The notes below the pieces were generated by a model. That model was given only the letters and a program-made list of their open reading frames with translations, ran no database searches and had not been told where the DNA came from. From Corynebacterium sp. (GTDB taxonomy: Bacteria; Actinomycetota; Actinomycetes; Mycobacteriales; Mycobacteriaceae), in NCBI RefSeq assembly GCF_030826625.1, contig NZ_JAPJNQ010000003.1, positions 1 to 16,918 on the forward strand: 16,918 nucleotides of DNA, read 5' to 3'. Shown here one piece after another: positions 6,695 through 14,626 of the stretch. Numbering within the stretch: the first letter of the stretch is position 1; each line of letters opens with the position of its first letter. Both the position numbers and the translations under genes were made by a program.

Positions 6695-6939
6695 TACCGT
6701 ACGTCCAGCTCCAAGCCGAGAGTTTCCAAGGTAGCCAAAACAGCCTTCACACTGGGGCTACCAGTACCCTTCTCAATTTCACGCAACGTGCGATCAGAGA
6801 TCCCAATCTTCAAGGCAAGTTGGGGTTGGGTGAGCATGTATTCCTTACGGGTACGCCGGATTACGCTGCCCAGTTTCCGCGCTTGCATCGCACTATCAGC
6901 AGGTTGCAAACAACCAGCTCCAACGTGAGGGCCAGACAT
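6694..6939 (-). CDS. hipB: HipB-like XRE antitoxin/repressor
   Basis: An 81-residue DNA-binding protein with a Cro/C1-type helix-turn-helix: LGSVIRRTRKEYMLTQPQLALKIGISDRTLREIEKGTGSPSVKAVLATLETLGL. The recognition helix is about SDRTLREIEKG. It ends LDVR, and its TAA overlaps the hipA ATG, the usual arrangement of hipBA. It should neutralise HipA and repress its own operon; here the toxin is truncated, so it may persist only as a repressor. Start: ATG 6939 is used here; an internal ATG at 6888 (MQARKLGS) is the alternative, since the first 17 residues lie outside the HTH and neither has a strong ribosome site. Palindromes CGGAA-N6-TTCCG lie directly upstream and are the obvious binding sites. 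Confidence 0.82.
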   Translation of the reverse strand: MSGPHVGAGCLQPADSAMQARKLGSVIRRTRKEYMLTQPQLALKIGISDRTLREIEKGTGSPSVKAVLATLETLGLELDVR

Positions 6940-6943
6940 CAGG

Positions 6944-6961
6944 ACGGAAAGATCCTTCCGT
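6944..6961. promoter_or_regulatory. hipB operator candidate O1
   Basis: ACGGAA-N6-TTCCGT, a perfect palindrome with 6-bp arms, lying 4 bases upstream of the hipB ATG in the transcript leader. Same motif as O2 (7006-7021) and as the centre of the pck terminator (7059-7090). Inverted half sites with a fixed 6-base spacer fit binding by a HipB-like dimer. Confidence 0.6.
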
Positions 6962-6982
6962 TTAGGTGTATTTTTAAGTTAA

Positions 6983-7022
6983 ATCCTAGTACAGAAAACC
7001 AAGATCGGAAAGATTCTTCCGT
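6983..7022 (-). promoter_or_regulatory. hipBA promoter candidate with operator O2
   Basis: On the minus strand TTTCCG, 17 bases and TAGGAT (6988-6983) form a plausible -35/-10 pair about 45 bases upstream of hipB. The -35 lies inside the second palindrome CGGAA-N6-TTCCG (7006-7021). Binding there would cover the -35, and O1 lies just downstream of the expected transcription start, so autorepression is likely. The hexamers are only moderately close to consensus. Confidence 0.45.
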
Positions 7023-7054
7023 TAGTGTTCTTCATCGCCCACGTTTTCACATAC

Positions 7055-7090
7055 AAAAAGCGCAAACGGAATAATCCTTCCGTTTGCGCT
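7055..7090 (-). terminator. Rho-independent terminator of pck, containing third operator motif
   Basis: On the minus strand a perfect 13-bp stem (AGCGCAAACGGAA, 6-base loop, then its complement; 7090-7059) is followed by a T-run ending at 7055. It begins 84 bases after the pck stop. The loop-proximal part is CGGAA-N6-TTCCG, the same palindrome as the two upstream of hipB. Confidence 0.8.
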
Positions 7091-7174
7091 CAAACGCCAA
7101 GCCCCAGGCAGGAAGCTCTATCTCAGCGCTTCCCTGCTCTAGCCCTAGGCAGGCAACAGAGCAGAATGCCAGAT

Positions 7175-9007
7175 TTACTTCGCTGCAGAAGCTTCCTCAA
7201 TACGCGACTTCAAGGCCTCAAACTGCTCCAAAACCTCATCTGGAACCCGTGAGCCCAAGAAGTTGAGGTACTCAGCGTTATCGTCGACATCGCTGGACCA
7301 CTCTGCCGGGTCCACAGCCAGGGCCTCTTTAACCTCATCCAGGCTGGTCTCCAAACCGGTCAGGTCCAAATCCTCAGCACGCGCGGTATTACCCACGATG
7401 GTCTTTTCTGCGCCGACCTTGCCATCAACACGCTCGGTGATCCACTTTAGAACACGGGAATTTTCGCCGAAACCAGGCCAGATGATCTTGCCTTCGTCGT
7501 TCTTGCGGAACCAGTTGACCAGGAAGATCGACGGCATCAGGTCGCCGCCCTTCTTACCCATGTCAATCCAGTGCTGCAGGTATTCACCAGCGTTGTAGCC
7601 CATGAACGGCAACATCGCCATTGGGTCGTGGCGCAGCGCACCGACGGTTCCCTCGGCAGCGGCAGTCTGGCCGGAAGCCAGCAGCGAACCGATCATGGTG
7701 CCGTGTTCCCAATCGAAAGCCTCGGTAACCAGCGGGATGGTGTCGGCACGACGTCCACCGAACAGGATGGCGTCGATCTTCACGCCGCGCCAGTCGTCGT
7801 ATTCCGGGGCAGCGACAGGGCACTGGGAAATTGGCACGCAGTAACGGGAGTTCGGGTGCGCAGCCTTCTCCGCAGAATCCGGGGTCCAGTCATTACCCTT
7901 CCAGTCAATCAGGTGCTCTGGGGCTTCCCCATCCATGCCTTCCCACCAGACGTCGCCGTCGTCGGTCAGCGCAACGTTAGTGAACAGGGTATTGCCTGGT
8001 TCGATAGTGCGCATCGCAATAGGGTTGGATGCATAGTTGGTGCCCGGCGCGACGCCGAAGAAGCCGTTTTCTGGGTTCACGGCATACAGACCATCTTCGC
8101 GCAGGTGCATCCACGCGATATCGTCACCGACTACCTCTGCGGACCAGCCATCCAGAGTTGGGGTGATCATGGCCAGGTTGGTCTTGCCACAAGCGGATGG
8201 GAAGGCGGCGGCAACGTTGTAGTTTTTACCTTCTGGGCTGGTCAGCTTCAGGATGAGCATGTGCTCAGCCATCCAGCCTTCTTCTTTCGCCATAACCGAA
8301 GCGATGCGCAGCGCGTAGCACTTCTTCGCCAAAATGGCGTTGCCACCGTAGCCGGAGCCGTAGGACCAGATTTCTTTGCTCTCCGGGAACTGGGTGATGT
8401 ACTTGGTTTCATTGCATGGCCAGGCAACATCTTCCTCGCCTGGTTCCAGCGGGGCACCCACGGAGTGTAAGCAGCGCACGAAGGAGCCTTCGTCGCCAAG
8501 CTTATCCAGGACTTCCGTGCCCATGCGGGTCATGATGCGCATGGACATGACGACGTACGCCGAGTCCGTCAGCTGGATGCCCAGTTTTGGATCCGGATCA
8601 TTGATCGGACCCATGCAAAAAGGAACGACGTACATGCGGCGGCCTTTCATTGCGCCGGTATAAACGTCGACCATTTCCTCTTTCATGGCCTGCGGCGGGG
8701 CCCAGTTATTGGTTGGGCCGGCACCTTCCTGGTCTTCGGTACAGATAAAGGTGCGCGATTCCACGCGAGCAACGTCCGATGGGTTCGAGCGTGCTAGGTA
8801 GCTGTTCGGACGCTTTTCCTCATTGAGCTTGATGAGGGTACCTGCGTCGACGAGTTCTTCTGCAAGCCGATCCCATTCTTGTTGCGAACCATCGACGAAT
8901 ACGACGTCGTCTGGCTGGAACATTGCAACGGCGTCGTTGATCCAGTTGATCAATTCTTTGTTCTGCGTTGGCGCTTCACCAACAAGTCCCGTGATTGGGG
9001 CGCTCAT
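7175..9007 (-). CDS. pck: Phosphoenolpyruvate carboxykinase (GTP)
   Basis: This 610-residue enzyme converts oxaloacetate and GTP to phosphoenolpyruvate, CO2 and GDP, the committed step of gluconeogenesis from acids, in the cytosol. It is the GTP class: the P-loop is AAFPSACGKTNLAM with the hyper-reactive cysteine C273, the metal site is GDDIAWM, and the nucleotide region FFGVAPGTNYASNP plus the long WWEGMDGEAPEHLIDWKG stretch are characteristic. Length equals that of corynebacterial PEPCK. ATG 9007 has AGGAG six bases upstream. A strong hairpin terminator follows at 7090-7055, so it is probably monocistronic. The leader holds several G/C-run boxes (AGGGGT, ACCCCT, TGGGGC) resembling RamA boxes of C. 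glutamicum; that link is inference. GC-rich core gene with no sign of damage. Confidence 0.97.
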   Translation of the reverse strand: MSAPITGLVGEAPTQNKELINWINDAVAMFQPDDVVFVDGSQQEWDRLAEELVDAGTLIKLNEEKRPNSYLARSNPSDVARVESRTFICTEDQEGAGPTNNWAPPQAMKEEMVDVYTGAMKGRRMYVVPFCMGPINDPDPKLGIQLTDSAYVVMSMRIMTRMGTEVLDKLGDEGSFVRCLHSVGAPLEPGEEDVAWPCNETKYITQFPESKEIWSYGSGYGGNAILAKKCYALRIASVMAKEEGWMAEHMLILKLTSPEGKNYNVAAAFPSACGKTNLAMITPTLDGWSAEVVGDDIAWMHLREDGLYAVNPENGFFGVAPGTNYASNPIAMRTIEPGNTLFTNVALTDDGDVWWEGMDGEAPEHLIDWKGNDWTPDSAEKAAHPNSRYCVPISQCPVAAPEYDDWRGVKIDAILFGGRRADTIPLVTEAFDWEHGTMIGSLLASGQTAAAEGTVGALRHDPMAMLPFMGYNAGEYLQHWIDMGKKGGDLMPSIFLVNWFRKNDEGKIIWPGFGENSRVLKWITERVDGKVGAEKTIVGNTARAEDLDLTGLETSLDEVKEALAVDPAEWSSDVDDNAEYLNFLGSRVPDEVLEQFEALKSRIEEASAAK

Positions 9008-9281
9008 TTAGACTCCTGATCGGTCACTACAGCAGGTTGGACATGCCCCAGGGTAGCGACTACCAGGGGTGAAAGGTAATAACCACATATAAGCGTGTGC
9101 GCACGCACCGCCACTACCCCTGCTTATCCACATTTTAGTCTTTTGTAATGTGTATTTTCCACCCTATTCTGGGGGTAACTGAGCCTGGATCGCAGCTGCC
9201 GTCGATACTGCAGCACGTTTCCGCCTCCACAAAACTACCCCGAATTGTTCTGTCAGTTTTGACGGTGAACAATAGAGTGCA
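9008..9281. promoter_or_regulatory. Divergent pck/trmB control region
   Basis: These 274 bases separate two divergent genes. For pck a TATATG on the minus strand near 9087-9092 is a possible -10, next to an inverted repeat GCGTG-TGCG-CACGC (9093-9106). G/C runs such as ACCCCT, AGGGGT and GGGGGT recur between 9050 and 9176. For trmB, TTGTAA-16-TATTCT (9143-9170) is a fair promoter, and TTGACG at 9259-9264 a second candidate lying only 18 bases upstream of the first ATG. The region is AT-rich between these elements. Assignments are tentative. Confidence 0.4.
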
Positions 9282-10091
9282 ATGAATAATGACATGAATA
9301 CACCGAATAACGAGATGAATACAGAAAATACTGCAGAATCACGCGGCATCGGCGAATTCCCCCCTGGGCGCCCACCGCAAACCAATTTCAACGAAGTCTT
9401 CAACAATGACCTCGACTACCCGCGCCTAGGTACCGTGACCTTCCGCCGCGGCTCGCTCAGCGACAACCAGCTGGCCACGTTTGAAAAGCACTGGGGCGAG
9501 CTTGGTGCGATGCTTTCCGACGAACGCATCGACACCGACGCCTGGTTCGGCCGCAGCGGGGCACCGACGATCGTCGAAATCGGCTCCGGCACCGGCACCT
9601 CCACCGCGGCGATGGCGCCACAAGAAGCCGATACCAATATTATTGCCGTCGAATTATATAAGCCTGGTCTGGCAAAGCTGCTGGGCCAGGTGGTGCGCGA
9701 AGAGATCCCGAATATCCGCATGATCCGCGGCGATGGCATGGAAGTGCTGATGCGCATGTTCGCCCCAGAATCACTCGACGGCATACGCGTGTTCTTCCCC
9801 GACCCGTGGCCGAAAGCCAAGCACCACAAGCGCCGCATCATCCAATCCGGCCCGCTGAACCTGTTCGCCTCCCGGCTGAAGCCCGGCGGGGTGCTGCACG
9901 TGGCAACCGACCATGCGGACTATGCCGAGTGGATCAACGAGCTTGTCGACGTCGAACCGCAGCTAGAATACAAAGGTTGGCCGTGGCCAGAATGCCCACA
10001 GTTGACCGACCGCCAGCTGATCACCAAATTCGAAGGCAAAGGCCTAGAAAAAGACCACAATATTACTGAATACTTGTGGGTGAAGCGCTAG
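9282..10091 (+). CDS. trmB: tRNA (guanine46-N7)-methyltransferase
   Basis: TrmB methylates N7 of G46 in tRNA variable loops using SAM. The protein has 269 residues from ATG 9282. SAM-binding motif VEIGSGTGTSTAAMA starts at residue 98, the second-strand acidic residue lies in AVELYKPGL, and the family signature FPDPWPKAKHHKRRI (D174) marks the catalytic and tRNA-binding segment. GGVLHVATDHADYAEW and the closing TKFEGKG are also typical. The gene order trmB, NYN protein, mmpL3 matches Rv0208c-Rv0206c of M. tuberculosis. The start is uncertain: ATGs at 9282, 9294 and 9315 precede an Asn-rich non-conserved head, and none has a strong ribosome site. The body of the protein is intact. Confidence 0.93.
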   Translation: MNNDMNTPNNEMNTENTAESRGIGEFPPGRPPQTNFNEVFNNDLDYPRLGTVTFRRGSLSDNQLATFEKHWGELGAMLSDERIDTDAWFGRSGAPTIVEIGSGTGTSTAAMAPQEADTNIIAVELYKPGLAKLLGQVVREEIPNIRMIRGDGMEVLMRMFAPESLDGIRVFFPDPWPKAKHHKRRIIQSGPLNLFASRLKPGGVLHVATDHADYAEWINELVDVEPQLEYKGWPWPECPQLTDRQLITKFEGKGLEKDHNITEYLWVKR

Positions 10092-10205
10092 GCAGAAACG
10101 CCGGCAGGACCCGTAGCAGCCGTACGACATGTACAGCACGTACAGCTGCACACCCCATAGCCTCATAAACCCGAAAAATACGAGAAATACTGGATATCCC
10201 GAAAA

Positions 10206-10865
10206 ATGGACGCACATACCGCACACACCGCGCAGAATCACTCTGCGCCCACTAGTTCAGCGCACAACAACACCCTGCTGATGATCTGGGACGCACCGAA
10301 CCTGGACATGGGGCTGGGCTCCATCCTGGGTGGCCGCCCCACCGCTAATTCTCGCCCGCGTTTCGACGCCGTCGGCCGGTGGATCCTCGAAATCGCCGAC
10401 GAAGACAATCTCACCCCAGAAGCCTGTGTGTTCACCAACGTCTCTCCAGGCGGTGCGGAAGTCATCCGCCCCTGGGTCGAAGCACTGCGCAACGTCGGCT
10501 ATGCGGTGTTCGCGAAACCGAAAATTACTGAAGAATCCGACGTAGACCCGGATATGGTCGCCCACATCCGGCAGCGCTTCGAAGAAGGCAGCTTGAGCGA
10601 AGTCATCGTCGCGTCTGCCGACGGCCAGAATTTCCAAGAGCTGCTCGAAGAACTCATCGACGCCGGAATTCCTGCCACCGTGCTCGGCTTCCAGGAGCAC
10701 TGTTCGTGGGCTGTGAGCCACGAAGACATCGGTTTTGTGGACCTGGAAGATATTGAAGGGGTCTTCCTCGAACCACTGCCTCGGGTTAGTCTGGATTCGC
10801 TACCGGAAGAAGGCGCTTGGCTCGCACCCTTCCGCCCGCTGTCGTCACTGTTGTCTAACCGTTAG
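10206..10865 (+). CDS. NYN-domain (PIN-like) protein, Rv0207c type
   Basis: A 219-residue cytosolic protein with an NYN nuclease-like fold. The first acidic motif is LMIWDAPNLDMGLGSI (D29, N32), and a later one is IVASADGQNFQELLEELIDAGIPATVLG, matching the second acidic cluster of the fold. NYN domains are predicted metal-dependent RNases; activity for this group is not established to my knowledge. It is always found between trmB and mmpL3 in mycolata, which suggests a link to RNA processing or to control of the exporter; this is inference. Its TAG overlaps the AGGA ribosome site of the next gene, only eight bases apart, so the two are coupled. The first 20 residues (Ala, His, Thr rich) are likely non-conserved. 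Confidence 0.85.
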   Translation: MDAHTAHTAQNHSAPTSSAHNNTLLMIWDAPNLDMGLGSILGGRPTANSRPRFDAVGRWILEIADEDNLTPEACVFTNVSPGGAEVIRPWVEALRNVGYAVFAKPKITEESDVDPDMVAHIRQRFEEGSLSEVIVASADGQNFQELLEELIDAGIPATVLGFQEHCSWAVSHEDIGFVDLEDIEGVFLEPLPRVSLDSLPEEGAWLAPFRPLSSLLSNR

Positions 10866-10873
10866 GAACCGGC

Positions 10874-13267
10874 ATGTTTTTCAGGTGGGGGCAGTTTTCC
10901 TATGCCCATCGCAGAATCATCCCGCTGCTGATCATCGCGGCTATCGCCGTGGTCTTCGCGGTTTTTGGCACCAAGCTCGACGATCGCCTGAGCCAGGAAG
11001 GCTGGGAAGACCCGCGCGCGGCGTCCACCACCGCCGCGGAGATCGAGGCCGACACCTTCGGCCGAGACCGCAACGGCGATGTCATCTTGTTGTTCGACAA
11101 CCCGCAAGAAAACCTAGATAAAGCCCGCGCCCACCTGGATTACCTGCAGGAACAATATCCCGGCCAGATCGCGCAGGTCACCAGCTATTTCGATACCCGC
11201 AACCCGAACCTGCTTTCCGACGACGGCTCTGTCGCGTTCGCTGCCATCGGATTAGCCGGTGACGACGAGCAAACTCTGCGTGATTTCCGCACCATCGAAG
11301 ACGATCTCACCGGGGCTGAAACCGCCCGCGACCTCGATATTGAAGTCGCCGGTGCCACGGCCGTCGCCGATGCACTGGATGAGGGCATGGCGCACGATAT
11401 TTCGGTAGCAGAACGCGCTGCCCTACCCCTGGTTGGCCTGCTGCTGTTGTTCGTGTTCGGTTCCGTCGTCGCGGCTTTCATGCCGCTGATCGTCGGCGCG
11501 CTGTCGATCATGGGCTCCATCGGCATCTTGTCAGTATTGGCCGGGTTCATCCAGGTCAACGTGTTTTCGCAGGCCGTCGTCACGCTGCTTGGTCTGGGCC
11601 TAGCCATCGACTACGGGCTGTTTATGGTCTCGCGTTTCCGTGAAGAGCTCGATAAAGGCCGCGACACGCGCACCGCCGTCGCGATCACCACCGCCACTGC
11701 CGGGCAAACGGTGGTTTTTTCCGCGCTCATGGTGGCCGTGGCAATTTCCAGCCTGCTGATTTTCCCGCAGGCCTTTTTGAAGTCCGTGGCCTATGGCGCA
11801 ATTTCCGCCGTCGGCCTAGCGGCGCTGCTCTCGGTGACCGTGCTGCCAGCGATTTTCGGCATGCTCGGCCACAACATCGACAAATGGACGGTACGCAAAA
11901 CCAAACGCTCCCGCCCGATCGAAGAAACCTTTTGGTACCGCGTGCCACGCTGGGCCATGAGCAAAGCCCGCTGGTTCACCGTTGGCATTACCGCGTTGTT
12001 GCTCGCGCTGACCATCCCGCTGTTGGGTGTCAACTTCGGCGGCATCAACGAGACTTATCTGCCACCAAGCCACGAAACCCGCCAGGCACAGGATCGTTTC
12101 AACGAGGAATTCCCGGAACACCGCACCGAGCCCATCAAACTTGTAGTCAAGGGGGCCGAAAACCAGCAGCTTGTCGACGTCGTCTTGCAAGCCCGTGAGA
12201 TCGAGGGGTTGACCTCCCCGATGGCTCCGTCCAACCAAACAGTCGACGGAACCACGATCTTGAGCGCGGGAATTGCCGACCGCGACGATAATGCGGATGT
12301 GATCGAGCAACTGCGCGCGATTGAAGCACCGGACGGCGTCGAGCTCTACGTCGGCGGCACGCCGGCGATGGAAGTCGAATCGCTGGAAGCACTGTTTGAA
12401 AAACTGCCGTGGATGGCGCTGTATGTCATCGTCGCTACCTTCTTGCTGATGGCCGCGGTGTTCGGCTCGCTGATCATCCCGGCAAAAGCCATCATCATGA
12501 CGGTGCTGACCTTAGGCGCCACCCTGGGTATCTTGACCGGAATGTTCGTGCTCGGCGCTGGTTCCGGCCTGTTGGATTTCTCGCCTGGCCCACTGATGAG
12601 CCCGATCCTGGTGCTGATCATCGCCATCATTTATGGCTTGTCGACGGACTACGAGGTCTTTTTAGTCTCGCGCATGGTGGAAGCCCGCAAGCGTGGAGCG
12701 TCAACCGACGACGCCATCAACTACGGCACCGCGCACACCGGCCACATCATTACGGCAGCCGCGCTGATCATGATTGTGGTGGCTGGCGCGTTCGGCTTCT
12801 CCGATATCGTGATGATGAAATACATCGCCTTCGGCATGATCTTCGCGCTCTTCCTGGATGCCACTATCGTGCGCATGTTCCTCGTACCAGCCGTGATGCA
12901 CCTGCTGCGCGAAGACAACTGGTGGGCACCAGCCTTCGTGCACCGAATTTATGAGCGCATGGGGCACGGCGCATACGAAGAGACCGTGGTCCCGGCTGGG
13001 CGAATGGCGGATGCTTCCGGCCCGGACGATGATCTTGCCTCAGAAAACGACCTTGGCCCGGAAGACGACCATGAGCAGTACGAGCTTGCCTCGGACGACG
13101 ACTATGAGCAGTACGAGGAGCAGTACGAGCTGGATGAACCGCACGAGCTGCATGAATCCGAAGTCGTCGCCGACAACAAAGCCATTCGCAGCGGACGCAC
13201 CACTGACCAAGACAGCGACCTGATTCCATTCGCGGAGCTGATGAAGCGCCTAGAAAACGACAAGTAG
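10874..13267 (+). CDS. cmpL1: MmpL3/CmpL1-type trehalose monomycolate exporter
   Basis: A 797-residue RND-superfamily transporter that should move trehalose monomycolate across the plasma membrane to build the mycolate outer layer. It has the duplicated RND plan: one helix, a periplasmic domain (about 35-175), a six-helix block with the proton-relay pair D246-Y247 (GLAIDYGLFMVSRFREE), a second periplasmic domain, and a second block with D592-Y593 (GLSTDYEVFLVSRMVEARKRG). These pairs correspond to the Asp-Tyr pairs essential in mycobacterial MmpL3 and are intact. The context trmB-NYN-mmpL supports orthology with Rv0206c and C. glutamicum CmpL1 rather than other MmpLs. The cytosolic tail (about 700-785) is unusually acidic with repeated EQYEL units and ends in a basic/hydrophobic IPFAELMKRLE motif. 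Expected to be essential or near-essential for normal envelope. Confidence 0.9.
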   Translation: MFFRWGQFSYAHRRIIPLLIIAAIAVVFAVFGTKLDDRLSQEGWEDPRAASTTAAEIEADTFGRDRNGDVILLFDNPQENLDKARAHLDYLQEQYPGQIAQVTSYFDTRNPNLLSDDGSVAFAAIGLAGDDEQTLRDFRTIEDDLTGAETARDLDIEVAGATAVADALDEGMAHDISVAERAALPLVGLLLLFVFGSVVAAFMPLIVGALSIMGSIGILSVLAGFIQVNVFSQAVVTLLGLGLAIDYGLFMVSRFREELDKGRDTRTAVAITTATAGQTVVFSALMVAVAISSLLIFPQAFLKSVAYGAISAVGLAALLSVTVLPAIFGMLGHNIDKWTVRKTKRSRPIEETFWYRVPRWAMSKARWFTVGITALLLALTIPLLGVNFGGINETYLPPSHETRQAQDRFNEEFPEHRTEPIKLVVKGAENQQLVDVVLQAREIEGLTSPMAPSNQTVDGTTILSAGIADRDDNADVIEQLRAIEAPDGVELYVGGTPAMEVESLEALFEKLPWMALYVIVATFLLMAAVFGSLIIPAKAIIMTVLTLGATLGILTGMFVLGAGSGLLDFSPGPLMSPILVLIIAIIYGLSTDYEVFLVSRMVEARKRGASTDDAINYGTAHTGHIITAAALIMIVVAGAFGFSDIVMMKYIAFGMIFALFLDATIVRMFLVPAVMHLLREDNWWAPAFVHRIYERMGHGAYEETVVPAGRMADASGPDDDLASENDLGPEDDHEQYELASDDDYEQYEEQYELDEPHELHESEVVADNKAIRSGRTTDQDSDLIPFAELMKRLENDK

Positions 13268-13281
13268 ACGGGGCCGCAACG

Positions 13282-14319
13282 ATGAAGAGCACAGTAGGCA
13301 AATGGCTGCGGTGGATACTGCCCCTAGCAGTACTCGTCGTCATGGGTGTTTTCTTCCGCGACGAGCTAGATTTTTTGAGCGATGGTTTCCGCACCCTTCG
13401 TCACGCGCAACCTTGGCCCATCGTCGTCGTGTTTATCACCTTTGCTTTTTCCCTATTGGCAATGGCCGAGGTGATGCGCAAATTGTTTGTCGCCGGTGGT
13501 GTGCCCGTCTCGTTTAAAGAGTGCAACAACATTGTCTTCGCCTCGAATGCCTGGTCGACGACACTTCCCGGTGGTCCTGCGTTTGCCGCGATCTTGACGT
13601 ATAAAGTGCAGCGCGCTTGGGGCGCGTCCGTGGTACTGTGTGGCTGGTTTTTTGTGCTGTCTTCTGCGATTTCCACGCTGTGGGTCGTGTTGATCGGTTT
13701 TACCGGGGTCTTTTTCTGGGGCGCGGATGTGGCGTTGTGGTCATTAGTAGTATCCCTGGCGTTGATGCTGGGTCTGTGCGGAGGCCTGTACTGGGCTTCC
13801 TGCAATACCCGGGCCGTGGAGCGGTGGATTAACAACCTGCCGTGGAAAAAGACTGACAAGCTGGTCAAACACATTAACAAGCTCGACCAAGTGTCCTTGA
13901 CTCTGAGCCAATTTTCCTGGGTCACTGTCATGGCGTTTTTCAACCGAGCTTTCGACGCCATCTCGTTGTGGGCTTGCGCCTGGGCCGTGACCGGTAATAT
14001 GCCTTCTTTCTGGCCTGCCGACGACCACACCACCATCATGGGCATTAGCGTCGCGTTTATTACCGCCAAGCTGGCGGGTTCCGCGCAAATCACCCCGGCG
14101 GGCGTCGGCACCGTGGAGATCGCGATTATCACCGCGCTAGTGGCCACCGGCATGACGGCCGTCGATGCCACTGGCACCGTGCTGGTCTACCGGCTGATCA
14201 CCTTCGTTTTCTACAGCGCAATCGGCTGGGTCATCTACTTCGCCTACTACGCGCGCAAGGGCATGTCCTATGCGGCGCTGCGCCAGACTGATTCAGAAGA
14301 AACCAGCGACGTAAAATAA
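13282..14319 (+). CDS. LPG-synthase-like (UPF0104/AglD) membrane protein
   Basis: A 345-residue polytopic membrane protein of the lysylphosphatidylglycerol synthase TM-region / flippase-like superfamily (PF03706). About eight hydrophobic segments. Family hallmarks are NAWSTTLPGGPAFAAILTYK in the first third and QITPAGVGTVEIAIITAL followed by VLVYRLITFVFYSAIGW near the end. It lacks the soluble C-terminal aminoacyl-transferase domain of full MprF, so it is most likely a lipid or polyprenyl-glycan translocation factor. It starts 14 bases after the exporter gene in the same direction, so it is probably in the same operon and may serve envelope lipid handling. Its last codons lie in a 25-bp sequence repeated at 14851-14875. 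No damage seen. Confidence 0.82.
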   Translation: MKSTVGKWLRWILPLAVLVVMGVFFRDELDFLSDGFRTLRHAQPWPIVVVFITFAFSLLAMAEVMRKLFVAGGVPVSFKECNNIVFASNAWSTTLPGGPAFAAILTYKVQRAWGASVVLCGWFFVLSSAISTLWVVLIGFTGVFFWGADVALWSLVVSLALMLGLCGGLYWASCNTRAVERWINNLPWKKTDKLVKHINKLDQVSLTLSQFSWVTVMAFFNRAFDAISLWACAWAVTGNMPSFWPADDHTTIMGISVAFITAKLAGSAQITPAGVGTVEIAIITALVATGMTAVDATGTVLVYRLITFVFYSAIGWVIYFAYYARKGMSYAALRQTDSEETSDVK

Positions 14320-14330
14320 CTGGCATGTCG
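14306..14330 (+). repeat. 25-bp direct repeat, left copy
   Basis: Begins GCGACGTAAAATAACTGGCA and ends TGTCG. It covers the final codons and TAA of the flippase-like gene plus an ATGTCG. The identical 25 bases occur at 14851-14875; bases on both sides of the two copies differ. Confidence 0.95.
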
Positions 14331-14626
14331 GGAAACATACGCCACCGCGTTATCATCCGATTAATTAGGTCACAATTGCAGTAATCAATCGTTCAACAAC
14401 ATAAAAGTTTACATCTAAGCCTTGACGAAAATCGGACAAAGCTCTACGGTAAATTTTATTAACTCGAAGGATACTAAAGTAAGGGATGGTGTTTATTTAA
14501 GTTACCGCCAGTGAAGCTGCGGCAGTTAATGGAGGAGAACAGGCTGTAAGCCTTCTTCTTGAAATCTTTTCAATTGATAGCGTTATAGACGGTTGTTTCA
14601 ACGATTAAGAAAAACCAATTAGATCC
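14320..14626 (+). other. AT-rich leader of inserted segment
   Basis: About 307 bases without a confident gene. Left end is part of the direct repeat. A candidate promoter TTGACG-17-TACGGT lies at 14422-14450. The stretch 14486-14608 reads ATGGTGTTTATTTAA and then 35 open codons in the same frame (described in the findings). A purine-rich GGAGGAG at 14531-14537 is too far from the 14627 start to serve it. Confidence 0.4.
14486..14608 (+). pseudogene. Possible short peptide gene interrupted by TAA
   Basis: ATG 14486 with AAGTAAGGG directly upstream gives MVFI and then TAA; the same frame continues open for 35 codons, including ASEAAAVNGGEQAVSLLLEI and ending GCFND, TAA. A Gly-Gly preceded by a polar segment and followed by an amphipathic stretch recalls double-glycine leader peptides, and a small membrane protein gene follows 18 bases later. 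This could be a decayed peptide/immunity pair or chance. Low confidence. Confidence 0.25.

Noticed and set aside
7571..8470. Plus-strand 299-codon open frame
   Set aside because: Lies wholly antisense inside pck, which is an unmistakable intact enzyme gene; high GC at third positions explains the open frame.
10122..10207. GTAC repeated at 9-base steps (10122-10143) and a 10-bp direct repeat CCCGAAAAAT (10170, 10198) before the NYN gene
   Set aside because: Short, imperfect context and no symmetry suggesting a site; probably chance in a small intergenic region.
13401..14177. Minus-strand 258-codon open frame
   Set aside because: Antisense to the flippase-like membrane protein; no recognisable motif and no start signal.
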